This document shows, piece after piece, positions 25,905-34,653 of a stretch of 64,000 bases of DNA. Source of the stretch: Streptomyces cinnabarinus (lineage in GTDB: Bacteria; Actinomycetota; Actinomycetes; Streptomycetales; Streptomycetaceae); the NCBI RefSeq assembly GCF_027270315.1, contig NZ_CP114413.1, forward strand, positions 8,246,001-8,310,000. The letters are read 5' to 3'. Within the stretch, counting starts at the first letter, position 1. Every line of letters starts with the position of its first letter. Below the pieces are notes generated by a model that made no database searches, was not told the DNA's origin, and worked only from the letters and a program-made list of their open reading frames with translations. The position numbers and the translations under genes are program-made.

Positions 25905-26827
25905 GCACCCTCACCCAGGACACCCCACCCACAGCCCGGAGGCGCTCGGCCGCCCCCGAGGGCAAGGCGACCACCCGCCGTCGCGCCGCCCCAAGTGCCC
26001 TGCTCTCCAAGGGCATTGTCAACGGACTGCTGATCGTCGCCGCGTTCTACACCCTGATGCCGGTCAGCTGGCTGCTCTTCGCCGCCACCAAGAACCACCG
26101 CGACCTGTTCGCCACCTCCGGCTTCGCCTTCGGCGACTTCAACCTGTTCGCCAACCTCGAACGCGTCTTCACCTTCAACGACGGCATCTATCTGCGCTGG
26201 TTCGGCAACAGCATCCTCTACTCCGTCGTCGGGTCCGCCGTCTCCACCCTCCTCTGTGTCGCCACCGGCTACGCTTTCGACAAGTACGACTTCCGCGGCA
26301 AGGAGAAGCTGTTCGCGCTCGTCCTGGGCGGCGTCCTGGTCCCCACCACAGTCATCCAGCTGCCGATGTACCTGCTCGCCACCAAGGCCGGAGTCGTCAA
26401 CACCTACTGGGCCCTGCTGCTGCCCGCCCTGGTCAACCCGTTCGGCGTCTACCTCGCCCGCGTCTTCTCCGAAGGCTACGTTCCCGGCGAGGTCCTGGAG
26501 GCCGCCCGCGTCGACGGCGCCGGTGAGCTGCGCACCTTCGCCCGGATCGGGCTGCCCATGCTGGCACCGGGCTTCATGACCATCTTCCTGTTCTCGTTCA
26601 CCGCCAGCTGGAACAACTTCTTCGGCGCCCTGGTCATGCTCAACGACGAACAGCTCTACCCGGTCAACCTCGGCCTGTTCATGTGGAACAGCGTCACCCA
26701 GCAGCAGCCCGAGTTCTACTCGCTCGTCATCACCGGCTCCCTCGTCGCTGTCGTCCCGCTGATCGTCGCCTTCGTCTGCCTTCAGCGCTTCTGGCGCTCC
26801 GGGCTGACCGCGGGCGCGGTGAAGTGA
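25901..26827 (+). CDS. Carbohydrate ABC transporter permease, MalG-type (cluster 2)
   Basis: 308 residues; ATGA overlap with the preceding gene fixes the start at 25901. Six membrane segments and the EAA loop LEAARVDGAGELRTFARIGL. No ATPase is encoded in the operon; Streptomyces importers of this type generally share MsiK. Confidence 0.9.
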   Translation: MSTLTQDTPPTARRRSAAPEGKATTRRRAAPSALLSKGIVNGLLIVAAFYTLMPVSWLLFAATKNHRDLFATSGFAFGDFNLFANLERVFTFNDGIYLRWFGNSILYSVVGSAVSTLLCVATGYAFDKYDFRGKEKLFALVLGGVLVPTTVIQLPMYLLATKAGVVNTYWALLLPALVNPFGVYLARVFSEGYVPGEVLEAARVDGAGELRTFARIGLPMLAPGFMTIFLFSFTASWNNFFGALVMLNDEQLYPVNLGLFMWNSVTQQQPEFYSLVITGSLVAVVPLIVAFVCLQRFWRSGLTAGAVK

Positions 26828-26829
26828 CG

Positions 26830-27933
26830 ATGCCCGCACCGGACGGCACCCCCTTCAACGCATCGGAAGGCACCCCCCTGAACACCGCCCCCCAGAACAC
26901 TGCCCCCTTGAACACCCACCCCCGCCCGCACACCCTCCTCGCCATGGGCGCCCAGATCCACCGGCAGCTCCTCGCCGAGCCCGAGACCGTGACCGCCCTG
27001 ACCCGACTGCACACCGTCGCCCGGGTCGACACCACCACCGCGGTCACCGACCTGACCACCGCCGACCCCCGCGAACTCGCCGCCGCCGAAGTCCTGTTCA
27101 CCCACTGGGGCGCCCCCCTCCTCACCGAGGAAGCGCTCACCCTGATGCCCCGGCTGCGTGCGGTCGTGCATGCCGCGGGCTCCGTCAAGCACCATGTCAC
27201 CGACGCCGTCTGGCGCCGCGGCATCACGGTCTCCTCCGCGGCCGCCGCCAACGCCGTGCCCGTCGCCGAGTTCACCCTCGCCGCCATCCTCTTCGCCGGC
27301 AAACGCGTCCTCGACGTCGCCCGCGCCTACACCGGCGCGCGCAGCCGCCCCGACCTGCTGCCGTACTACACCGGGCACGGCAACTACCACCGCACCGTCG
27401 GCATCGTCGGCGCCTCCCGTATCGGCCGCCGCGTCATCGAACTGCTGCGCCCCTTCGACCTCGACGTCCTGCTCCACGACCCCCATGTCGACGCGCACCG
27501 GGCCCGCGCCCTCGGTGTGCGGCCGGTCGGTCTCGACGAACTGGTCCGTCACAGCGATGTGGTGTCGATCCACGCGCCCCAACTCCCGGAGACCCACCAC
27601 ATGTTCGACACCCGCCGCCTCGCCCTGATGAAGGACGGCGCCACCCTCGTCAACACCGCCCGCGGCGACCTCGTCGACACCGAAGCGCTCATCGCGCACC
27701 TGGTCACCGGCCGCCTGCACGCCGTCCTCGACGTCACCGAACCGGACGTCCCCCCGGCCGACTCACCGCTGTACACGCTGCCCAACGTGCTGCTCACCCC
27801 GCACATCGCCGGCTCCCTCGGCAACGAACTCGGCCGGATGACCGACTGGGCCGTCGACGAGGTCGCCCGCTACGCCCAGGGCCTGCCCCTCGCCCACCAG
27901 GTCGCCCCCGACGAACTGATCCGCTCGGCCTGA
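26830..27933 (+). CDS. D-2-hydroxyacid dehydrogenase-like enzyme
   Basis: 367 residues from the ATG at 26830; a GTG at 26824 overlaps the preceding stop and would give two more residues. The first 37 residues are low-complexity and repetitive (NTAPQNTAPLNT). The NAD-binding motif is degenerate but recognisable (VGIVGASRIGRRVIELLRPF), followed by the family signatures VSIHAPQLPETHHM, VNTARGDLVDTEAL and LTPHIAGSLGNELGRM, which carry the catalytic Arg, Glu-equivalent and His. It is cotranscribed with the importer and probably reduces or oxidises a sugar-acid intermediate. Confidence 0.85.
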   Translation: MPAPDGTPFNASEGTPLNTAPQNTAPLNTHPRPHTLLAMGAQIHRQLLAEPETVTALTRLHTVARVDTTTAVTDLTTADPRELAAAEVLFTHWGAPLLTEEALTLMPRLRAVVHAAGSVKHHVTDAVWRRGITVSSAAAANAVPVAEFTLAAILFAGKRVLDVARAYTGARSRPDLLPYYTGHGNYHRTVGIVGASRIGRRVIELLRPFDLDVLLHDPHVDAHRARALGVRPVGLDELVRHSDVVSIHAPQLPETHHMFDTRRLALMKDGATLVNTARGDLVDTEALIAHLVTGRLHAVLDVTEPDVPPADSPLYTLPNVLLTPHIAGSLGNELGRMTDWAVDEVARYAQGLPLAHQVAPDELIRSA

Positions 27934-27978
27934 GCCGACTGCCTTCGTCGTGAACACCCGCCGCAGGAAAGGACCTTC

Positions 27979-29439
27979 ATGCCCGCCCCGGCCCACCGCG
28001 TCCTCGTCGTCGGCATCGACGGCGTACGCCTCGACACCCTGAACCGGCTGGCCACCCCGCACCTGGACGCCCTGGCCGCCGAGGGCTTCCGCGCCCCCGT
28101 GGAGGTCGACGCGCGCACGCCCACCATGTCCGGCCCGTGCTGGGCGACCGTCGTCACCGGTGTCACGGTCGCCCGGCACGGGGTGTGGAGCAACGACTTC
28201 ACCGGCCACCGCCTGGACGTCTTCCCCGACTTCGCGACCCGCCTCGCCGTCCAGGGCGGCCTGCGCACCTTCGTCGCCGCGGGCTGGCAGCCCCTGCTGC
28301 AGGCCCGCGCGGGCGGCCCCCTGTTCGCCGCCCCCTCCCGGTCCGTGTACATCTCACCCACCGCGGACACCCCGGAAGCCTGGGAGCACTGCGACGAACA
28401 GATCACCGACGCGGCCGTACGACTCCTCGCCGACCCCGACGACGACACCGCCGCCTCCTTCGTCTACCTCGGCGCACCCGACGAGACCGCCCACTTCCTC
28501 GGCTGCGGCGGCCCTTACGAGGCCGCGATCCGCCGGGCCGACGCCCGCCTCGGCCGCCTGCTGGAGGCCGTCCGCTCCCGGCCGTCGTACGCCGGTGAGC
28601 AGTGGACCGTGCTGGTCGTCACCGACCACGGCCATGTCGACGCGGGCGGCCACGGCGGCCGTACGGCCGAGGAGCGCACGGCGTGGCTCGTCGCCGCCGG
28701 ACCCGGGATCGGCGCACCGGCCCGCACGCTGCGGCACGTGGACGTCGCCGCCCAGGTGTTCGCCGCGCTCGGCCGCCATCCCGACCGGCACTGGACGCTC
28801 GACGGAACGCCGTTCGCGGCCGCCCCGCACGCCGTGCTGCTCGACATGGACGGCACACTCGTCGACACCGAGACCCTGTGGCTGCGCACGGTCCGCGAGG
28901 CCGCGCCGGGCATCGAGCCGGACGCCCTCCTGCAAGCCCTCGGCCGCTCGGCCGCCGACACCGCGGCCCTGTTGCACCCCGCGGACCCGGACACCGTGGC
29001 GGCAGAGCTCGAAGCCCGCTTCCTCGCCGCCGTCCAGCGCGAGACCGCCCCGCTGCCCGGCGCGCTCGACCTCCTCGACCTGCTCCAGGACCTCGCCATC
29101 CCGGCCGCCCTCGTCTCGGCGTCCTCCCGCCCGGTCGTGGACGCCGTCCTGAAAACCCTTGGCGGCGACCGGTTCCGCGCCACGGTCGCCGAGGGCGAGA
29201 CCCCGCGCACCAAACCGGCCGCCGACCCCTACCTCGCCGTCGCCCGGGCGCTCGGTGTCGACCCCGCCGCCTGCCTGGCCGTCGAGGACTCGCCGACCGG
29301 CGTCAGCGCCGCCGAGGCCGCGGGATGCCGCGTCCTCGCCGTCCCCTCCCACCCGCCCATCGAGCCGGGCCCCCGGCGCACGGTCCGCCGCGGCCTCGCG
29401 GGAATCGGCAGGCGGGAGCTGTGGGCGGCGGGACTGTGA
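27979..29439 (+). CDS. Alkaline phosphatase-type phosphodiesterase fused to a HAD phosphatase
   Basis: 486 residues. Residues 1-280 are a nucleotide pyrophosphatase/phosphodiesterase domain: metal ligand Asp14 in VGIDGV, probable nucleophile Ser51 in MSGPCWATVVTG, then Asp168 and His172 in PDETAH, Asp216-His217 in TDHG and His225. Residues about 284-486 are a HAD-IA hydrolase: DMDGTLVDTE (Asp289, Asp291), SASSRP, Lys412 and EDSPTG. Both halves keep their catalytic residues. It ends a sugar-import operon, 45 bases after the dehydrogenase, so it may remove phosphate groups from an imported or derived phosphoester. Confidence 0.85.
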   Translation: MPAPAHRVLVVGIDGVRLDTLNRLATPHLDALAAEGFRAPVEVDARTPTMSGPCWATVVTGVTVARHGVWSNDFTGHRLDVFPDFATRLAVQGGLRTFVAAGWQPLLQARAGGPLFAAPSRSVYISPTADTPEAWEHCDEQITDAAVRLLADPDDDTAASFVYLGAPDETAHFLGCGGPYEAAIRRADARLGRLLEAVRSRPSYAGEQWTVLVVTDHGHVDAGGHGGRTAEERTAWLVAAGPGIGAPARTLRHVDVAAQVFAALGRHPDRHWTLDGTPFAAAPHAVLLDMDGTLVDTETLWLRTVREAAPGIEPDALLQALGRSAADTAALLHPADPDTVAAELEARFLAAVQRETAPLPGALDLLDLLQDLAIPAALVSASSRPVVDAVLKTLGGDRFRATVAEGETPRTKPAADPYLAVARALGVDPAACLAVEDSPTGVSAAEAAGCRVLAVPSHPPIEPGPRRTVRRGLAGIGRRELWAAGL

Positions 29440-29456
29440 CGCCGTAAACCCGACAT

Positions 29457-29486
29457 TTGTTCGGTGTGGGGCGGCATGCATACGAT
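29457..29486 (+). promoter_or_regulatory. Promoter-like hexamers before the ATP-grasp gene
   Basis: TTGTTC at 29457-29462 and TACGAT at 29481-29486, 18 bases apart, resemble a housekeeping promoter. This suggests the ATP-grasp gene has its own transcription start and does not belong to the importer operon. Confidence 0.4.
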
Positions 29487-29514
29487 CGGCTCCCGTCCGT
29501 CCCGAGGAGCCCGT

Positions 29515-30345
29515 ATGCCGACCGCCCGCCGCAGCCTGCTGTACGTCACCGACCTGGCCTATCCGGCCCGCGGGCGCCGCTACTGCGACGAGGACATCCA
29601 GCTCACCGCCGCCCTGCGCGAGGACTTCGACCTCGCCCTGTGCCACCCGCGGGACACGGTCGCGCTCATGGACGGCTTCGACGCCGTCGTCGTACGCAAC
29701 AGCGGGCCGGTCCTCGCCTACCAGCAGGACTACGACGCCTTCCGCGCGCGGGCGGCCGAGAACGGGGCCCTCGTCTACAACGAGCTGACCGGGCGCGCCG
29801 ACATGGCGGGCAAGCAGTACCTGCTCGACCTGACCGCCGAGGGCTTCCCGGTCATCCCGACCGTCGACCGGCCCGAGGACCTGGCGCGGCTGCCGCAGGC
29901 CGAGCGCTACGTCGTCAAGCCCAAACTCGGTGCCGACTCGATAGGGCTGGAGATCGTCACCGGGGAGCGGGCCCGCGAGCTGGCCGACGGCAGCGTCCTG
30001 GTCCAGCCGTGCGTCGATTTCGCCTACGAGGTCTCCTTCTACTTCGTCGACCACCACTTCCAGTACGCCTTGAACGCCCCGCGCCCGGACCGCCGCTGGG
30101 AGCTCAAGACCTACGAACCCACCGGCGCCGACCTGGAGTTCGCCCGGCGCTTCGTCGACTGGAACGGCATCGGCCACGGCATCCAGCGCGTCGACGCCTG
30201 CCGCGCCCCCGGCGGGGAGCTGCTGCTGGTGGAGCTGGAGGACCTCAACCCGTATCTGTCCCTGGACGCCCTTGACGCGTCGCGAAGGGACGCCTTCGTG
30301 GCAGCGATGAAGGCGTCCCTGCACGGGATGTTCAGCCGAGCCTGA
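29515..30345 (+). CDS. ATP-grasp family protein
   Basis: 276 residues from the ATG at 29515, chosen because GAGGAG lies five bases upstream; longer forms are possible. The sequence has the order of a small ATP-grasp ligase: a Rossmann-like start (RRSLLYVTDLAYPARGRR), an ATP-binding strand with lysine (YVVKPKLGADSIGLEIV), and the metal-binding end (VELEDLNPYLSLDAL). Members join a carboxylate to an amine or thiol using ATP. Neither substrate nor partner is evident. It overlaps the convergent polysaccharide lyase gene by 14 bases. Confidence 0.75.
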   Translation: MPTARRSLLYVTDLAYPARGRRYCDEDIQLTAALREDFDLALCHPRDTVALMDGFDAVVVRNSGPVLAYQQDYDAFRARAAENGALVYNELTGRADMAGKQYLLDLTAEGFPVIPTVDRPEDLARLPQAERYVVKPKLGADSIGLEIVTGERARELADGSVLVQPCVDFAYEVSFYFVDHHFQYALNAPRPDRRWELKTYEPTGADLEFARRFVDWNGIGHGIQRVDACRAPGGELLLVELEDLNPYLSLDALDASRRDAFVAAMKASLHGMFSRA

Positions 30346-32770
30346 CCGTGACGCGCTGGGTGGCGCCCGCCGTCGCGCTGAGGTCGCCGAAGGCGAGCGT
30401 CAGGGAGGCACCGGTCGTCGCCGAGGTCACGGTGGCCGGTCTGGACGTCACCGAGGCGACGGCACGGTTCCAGGTGAGGGTCAGGCTCGTCCGCGTGCGC
30501 ATCGGATCGCTGACGCAGATCACCGCGGTGCCGTCACTCCGCTCCTGGATCAGCACGCAGCACGGGTCGCTCGCGACGAGATCGCCCACGGTGCCGCCGA
30601 ACCAGAAGTTGACCCCGGTGAAGCCGAGCGAGGCAACGGCCACGCCCTGCTGGTCGTCGGTGTTGGCGAGGACGTTCACCCAGCCGGTGGCGGCGGCCCG
30701 CGCCTGGGTCTGCGCCGCCGTAGCGCCCGGCATCAGCAGGTAGGCGTAGGTGCCGGCGGTCGGGTCGGTGCCGTGGTCGACGTACATGGTCAGGTACTTG
30801 CGGTTCAGCACGGTGGTGGAGCCGCCCTTGTTGATGTCGCTCCAGCGGCCGTCGCGCGCCTCGCGCAGCGCCTTGACGTTCGCCCCGCCGGGGAAGACAT
30901 AGCCGCCGTGGCCGCCGATGTGCGCCCACCGGGTGCCGGTGAGCGTCTGCGACCAGGGGTAGGCGAGCGGCGTGGTGGTGCCGTCCACCGTGAAGGGGCT
31001 GTTGCCGGTGGGGCCGAGGTTGCGGTTGTCGACGGTCGTCTCCACCGGGGTGCCGTCGGTGCAGCGGATGCCCGCGCCGAGGCAGACCACCGTGTCGTCG
31101 AGGAAGAACCACGACTTCTTCGCCAGCAGCGTGGACTGAAGTCCCTTCAGATACTGGCCGATCGCCGCCCGCTGTCCGTCGGTGGTGCCGCCCACCCAGT
31201 TCACGTCGGGCAGCGAGGCGCCCCAGTCACCGCCGGCGGCGTCCGCGAGGACCTTGCGCGAGGCGGTGGTGCCGGGCAGCCGGCAGGGGTCGACGGTGGG
31301 CCAGAAGGCGTCGCTGTACTGGCCGTTGCCGAAGGTGTCGCCCCACCAGTAGAGCAGTCCGGAACCGGTGTGCCAGCCGCGCAGGTTCTCGCCGTTGCCG
31401 GTCTCGTAGTACGTGATCCTGCGGTCGGCCATGCTCAGCGAGGCGGCCCAGCCGGGTCTGCGGTGGGTGGCGCGGGCCATGCCGGTGAACAGGCGGTGCC
31501 CGGTCGGCTCGGCGATCGGTGCGATCGTCGTGTCGTCCAGGACCGACTTCAGCCGGGCCAGGTGCGACAGACCGATCGAGGGGTTGCTCATCGGCGGGCT
31601 GTAGTAGTCGCGTTGCAGCCAGCCCTTGACCAGGCCGCGCCAACGGGCCGACTCGGTCGTGCTCGCGCCCTGTCCGAGCAGAACGATCGAGGCGAGGATC
31701 GGATGACCGCGCAGGTGATCGTCCTGCTGGATCTGCTTGCTGTCGGACGCGGACAGTCCCCGGCTGATCGCCCGGCCGGAGACCCCGTCCATGACCAGGC
31801 CGTTGTAGAGGAACGGCGCCCACGCGTGCTCCACCGCGTCGAACACGATCTGCCGCTTGGCGTCGGTGACCGCCCAGGTCGACTCGTTGAGCAGTGCGAA
31901 CAGCAGCCCGAGCCCGCCGAGCAGCACAGAGCCGTAGGAGCCGGTGTAGGGCACGGTGGTGTGCTGGATGAACGATCCGTCGGTGTACAGCCCGTCCCCA
32001 CTGCTGACATAGGGGAAGACAGGGGAGAGGGCGTCCCGGGCGAGCGCCACCTTCGCGGCGCTGCCCCCAACGATGCCGCGCAGCGCCAGCACCCGGCACA
32101 GGTCGACCCGGTTGGCGCCAGTGCTGGTCCCGGTGTAGGCGGCGACCGCTGAATCGGGCACGAAGTGGTCCACCGCCGCGCAATAGTCGGCGATCCGGGC
32201 CGCGGTGAGCGAGTCGTACATCAGGACGCAGACGTCGAGCAGCGCCTGCGGGGCGCCGATCTGCCAGCTGTACCAGTTGCCGTAGCGGGTCTGGTCCTTG
32301 TTGTACACCTCGGTGCCGAGGTGATCGAGGCCGGTCAGAATGGCCGTTCTGAGCGTGCTGTCGCCGGTCAGTCCGGTGCCGGGCCGGCTGTACGCCTGGG
32401 CGAGCGTGCTGAGCCGGTTGTAGCTGGAGTTGAGGTTGCCGGAGTAGCCGTACGACTCCTGGTCGGTGTCGGGTTCGGGGTCGGCGTACACCAGGTCCGG
32501 CCAGAGGGATCCGGCGGCCGGTGCCATGGTGGAGCGCAACTGGCCCGCGGTGCTGCCGAGTTCGGCGAGCCGGCTCTTGAAGGGTTCGGCGGTGGGGCTG
32601 AACCCCTCGCCGAGGATCAGGGTGCGCCACTTCGCGCGGAGGGCCGCGAACTCGTCCGCCTCCTCAGCGGCGGACTCCTGGGCGGCGGCGACCGGGGTGG
32701 GCAGGGTGACGGAGAGAGCGCTTGCGGTGCTCGCGGTCAGAAAGCCGCGACGTGACCAACGAGTCGTCAT
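30332..32770 (-). CDS. Secreted polysaccharide lyase family 8 (hyaluronate/chondroitin-type)
   Basis: 812 residues from the ATG at 32770, which starts a Tat signal (RRGFLTAS); an in-frame TTG ten codons upstream is less likely. The N-terminal alpha/alpha toroid holds the catalytic asparagine in GNWYSWQIGAPQALLD, then histidine and tyrosine in SFIQHTTVPYTGSYG. The rest forms the beta-sandwich domains (for example KKSWFFLDDTVVCLGAGI). PL8 enzymes cleave hyaluronan, chondroitin or xanthan by elimination. The divergent region carries an operator identical to that of the cluster 2 regulator. Confidence 0.9.
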   Translation of the reverse strand: MTTRWSRRGFLTASTASALSVTLPTPVAAAQESAAEEADEFAALRAKWRTLILGEGFSPTAEPFKSRLAELGSTAGQLRSTMAPAAGSLWPDLVYADPEPDTDQESYGYSGNLNSSYNRLSTLAQAYSRPGTGLTGDSTLRTAILTGLDHLGTEVYNKDQTRYGNWYSWQIGAPQALLDVCVLMYDSLTAARIADYCAAVDHFVPDSAVAAYTGTSTGANRVDLCRVLALRGIVGGSAAKVALARDALSPVFPYVSSGDGLYTDGSFIQHTTVPYTGSYGSVLLGGLGLLFALLNESTWAVTDAKRQIVFDAVEHAWAPFLYNGLVMDGVSGRAISRGLSASDSKQIQQDDHLRGHPILASIVLLGQGASTTESARWRGLVKGWLQRDYYSPPMSNPSIGLSHLARLKSVLDDTTIAPIAEPTGHRLFTGMARATHRRPGWAASLSMADRRITYYETGNGENLRGWHTGSGLLYWWGDTFGNGQYSDAFWPTVDPCRLPGTTASRKVLADAAGGDWGASLPDVNWVGGTTDGQRAAIGQYLKGLQSTLLAKKSWFFLDDTVVCLGAGIRCTDGTPVETTVDNRNLGPTGNSPFTVDGTTTPLAYPWSQTLTGTRWAHIGGHGGYVFPGGANVKALREARDGRWSDINKGGSTTVLNRKYLTMYVDHGTDPTAGTYAYLLMPGATAAQTQARAAATGWVNVLANTDDQQGVAVASLGFTGVNFWFGGTVGDLVASDPCCVLIQERSDGTAVICVSDPMRTRTSLTLTWNRAVASVTSRPATVTSATTGASLTLAFGDLSATAGATQRVTVRLG

Positions 32771-32793
32771 GACGGCGGTTTCTAGCACGCCAT

Positions 32794-32841
32794 CGATCAA
32801 ACGCTCAATAACTCTGGCTGAATTGATCGTATCGATCGTTT
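32794..32841. promoter_or_regulatory. Operator region upstream of the polysaccharide lyase
   Basis: ATCGTATCGATCGTTT at 32826-32841 is the exact reverse complement of 22218-22233 at the regulator gene. A related CGATCAAACG lies at 32794-32803, within a TTGAGC / TAGAAA promoter-like pair (18-base spacer) read towards the lyase. Confidence 0.7.
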
Positions 32842-32937
32842 GGTGGTGGGGAGGTGGCTGAACTCCCGGGGTGGCGGCCCCGTATCACTCATCGGAGTGA
32901 TTTCGCCCCCTGTGCACGGGACGGAAGGAAACCGAAC

Positions 32938-33618
32938 GTGGAGAACACCGACCCACCCCTCGAACCGGCCCGAGTCCTGCGCCCCCGTCGCACCGACGCC
33001 CTCGCCGACCTGTTCCGCGAGCCGGCCGAGGACTCCGGGCCCTACGAGCCCGTCCCGCTGCCCACGCCACCCCACGGCTCGGATGCCGACACCCAGGAAC
33101 TGCCGCCCGTCCCCGCAGCCGCCCCCGTCCCCGCCCCAGAACCCGGTGGCCGCCCCCGCAGCGGCCGCGTCCAGCCCCGCGCCGCCGTCGCGGTCGCCGT
33201 GACCGCCGCGGCCCTGCTCGGCTTCGGTGCCGCCCTGGCTCTGCCCCAGGACAAGGACGAAGGCCGCCCGGAGGCGGGCACCGCGCCCGCACCTCCCGCG
33301 ACGTCCTCACCGACCCCGACCCCGACCCCGACCCCGACGGACTGGGACGCGTCCGACCCCAACGCCCCCGACCCCGACGGCCCCGGCACCCTGCGCGAAG
33401 GCGACAGCGGCCCCGAGGTCATCGAGCTCCAGCAGCGCCTGCTGGCGGTCCCGGACGTCTACACCGCCGGTTCCGCCAGCGGTGTCTACGACGCGACGCT
33501 CAGGGAGGCCGTGGCCCGCTTCCAGCTCTGGTACGGCATCAGCGGCGACGAGACCGGCGTCTACGGCAACGACACGCGACGCTCGCTGGAGTCCCGCAAC
33601 ACCAGGGTGGGTGGCTGA
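32938..33618 (+). CDS. Membrane protein with peptidoglycan-binding domain
   Basis: 226 residues from the GTG at 32938, preceded by GGAAGGAA. A disordered, proline-rich N-terminus is followed by one membrane segment (AVAVAVTAAALLGFGAALAL), a threonine/proline repeat linker (TPTPTPTPT) and a peptidoglycan-binding domain 1 (LREGDSGPEVIELQQRLLAV, then VYDATLREAVARFQLWYGIS). It should be anchored by one segment with the wall-binding domain outside. Its role may be structural or in signalling. Confidence 0.82.
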   Translation: MENTDPPLEPARVLRPRRTDALADLFREPAEDSGPYEPVPLPTPPHGSDADTQELPPVPAAAPVPAPEPGGRPRSGRVQPRAAVAVAVTAAALLGFGAALALPQDKDEGRPEAGTAPAPPATSSPTPTPTPTPTDWDASDPNAPDPDGPGTLREGDSGPEVIELQQRLLAVPDVYTAGSASGVYDATLREAVARFQLWYGISGDETGVYGNDTRRSLESRNTRVGG

Positions 33619-33758
33619 CGCGGACCGGCCGGGCGGCCCTTCGAACGCGGGGCAAGGGGTAGGGAAAGCGGCGCGAACGCTGTGTCACCGGGCGTCACCA
33701 TGGGTGGCGGGGCCGCGCACCCGGCGCCCGGCCCGCTCCTAGCCGAAAGCCCTCCCCG

Positions 33759-33860
33759 ATGAACGGCTCCCGCGTCCCGGGCCTGCTGTTGCCCGCCCTC
33801 TTCCTGCTGGCCCTGACCGTGGGCGTCGTCTGGTACTGGCTCCACCGGCACGACGACTGA
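33759..33860 (+). CDS. Possible 33-residue single-span membrane peptide
   Basis: Starts MNGSRVPGLLLPALFLLALT and continues VGVVWYWLHRHDD. It is a short, nearly entirely hydrophobic span with charged ends, like known small membrane peptides. The ribosome-binding site is weak (GAAAG), so expression is uncertain. Confidence 0.4.
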   Translation: MNGSRVPGLLLPALFLLALTVGVVWYWLHRHDD

Positions 33861-33940
33861 CGAGCGGCGATGTCAGCGGGCTCCGACGCGCCGGGTTCCG
33901 TGACACGCGTACGACGGCCGCACGGCCACCGTGCCCGCGC

Positions 33941-34309
33941 TCAGCGGCGCTCGACCAGCGCCTGCGACACCGCCCGCACGCTCCGGGCGATGTGCTGGAG
34001 CTGCATGACCTCCGCGGCGTAGAGCTTGATCGTGTGCTCGATGACCGACTCGGGCATGCCGAGGGCGGGAAGGTCGGCACGGGCGGTCTGGAGCGCGGTG
34101 CGGGCGACGCGGATCTCCTGCTGGACCTGGATCTGCGCATGACGGGCGAGCAGGACGGGGTGCCGGATCAGCGCGGGGTAGCTGGCGTAGCGCGCCGGGA
34201 CCAGTTCGCGCAGCCACTTGGCCGCCGAGCGCTCCCAGTCGTAGGTGCCCGGCGTCTTGACCTGGCAGGGCCAGTCCGAGGTGGTGCGCGTGGTCGTCAG
34301 GGTTGCCAT
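33941..34309 (-). CDS. Conserved-type hypothetical helical protein
   Basis: 122 residues. It opens with a threonine-rich tail (MATLTTTRTTSDWPCQVKTP), then a tryptophan/arginine-rich helical body (KWLRELVPARYASYPALIRH and MPESVIEHTIKLYAAEVMQL). No known domain is recognised. GGAAG precedes the start. A strong stem-loop lies 53 bases upstream in its leader. Function unknown. Confidence 0.7.
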   Translation of the reverse strand: MATLTTTRTTSDWPCQVKTPGTYDWERSAAKWLRELVPARYASYPALIRHPVLLARHAQIQVQQEIRVARTALQTARADLPALGMPESVIEHTIKLYAAEVMQLQHIARSVRAVSQALVERR

Positions 34310-34653
34310 GGTGCTCGCTTCCGGGTGTGCGGCGTCGTGAGGGGTGGTCACGACGAGGTCGGGGCGGCCCCGGCCTAGGGGATGACCGGGGCCGCCCGGC
34401 CGAACACCCTGGGCGCCGACGCGGGTAGGAGACGGCGGCTGCGGGTGCCCGTCGCGGAGCCCGCGGGGCCGACTGGGTGCGCACAACGGATGGGGTGTCG
34501 TGCGCATGAGCGGACGTCGGCTTCCTGCGAGCTGGTGCGGCGTGGAGAAGTATTTATATATGCCGTCCGCTTTGCAAGACGTATGAAAACATTCATGCTC
34601 GAAAAGGGGTGGAAGCTGCCGCTGTGAGATGGTTTGGCGGAAGTGGCGGGAGG
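34310..34653. other. 344-base intergenic region with stem-loop and AT-rich island
   Basis: No convincing gene. It holds the stem-loop at 34362-34397 and, at about 34548-34610, an AT-rich island unusual for this genome (TATTTATATATGCC; ATGAA, four bases, TTCAT). On the minus strand TTGCAA followed by TATAAATAC could be a promoter for the 122-residue protein. Confidence 0.45.
34362..34397. terminator. 12-bp perfect GC-rich stem-loop
   Basis: GGGCGGCCCCGG at 34362-34373 pairs with CCGGGGCCGCCC at 34386-34397 around a 12-base loop. It lies between the RpiR gene and the next minus-strand gene, so it may be a terminator or a structured 5' leader. Confidence 0.5.
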
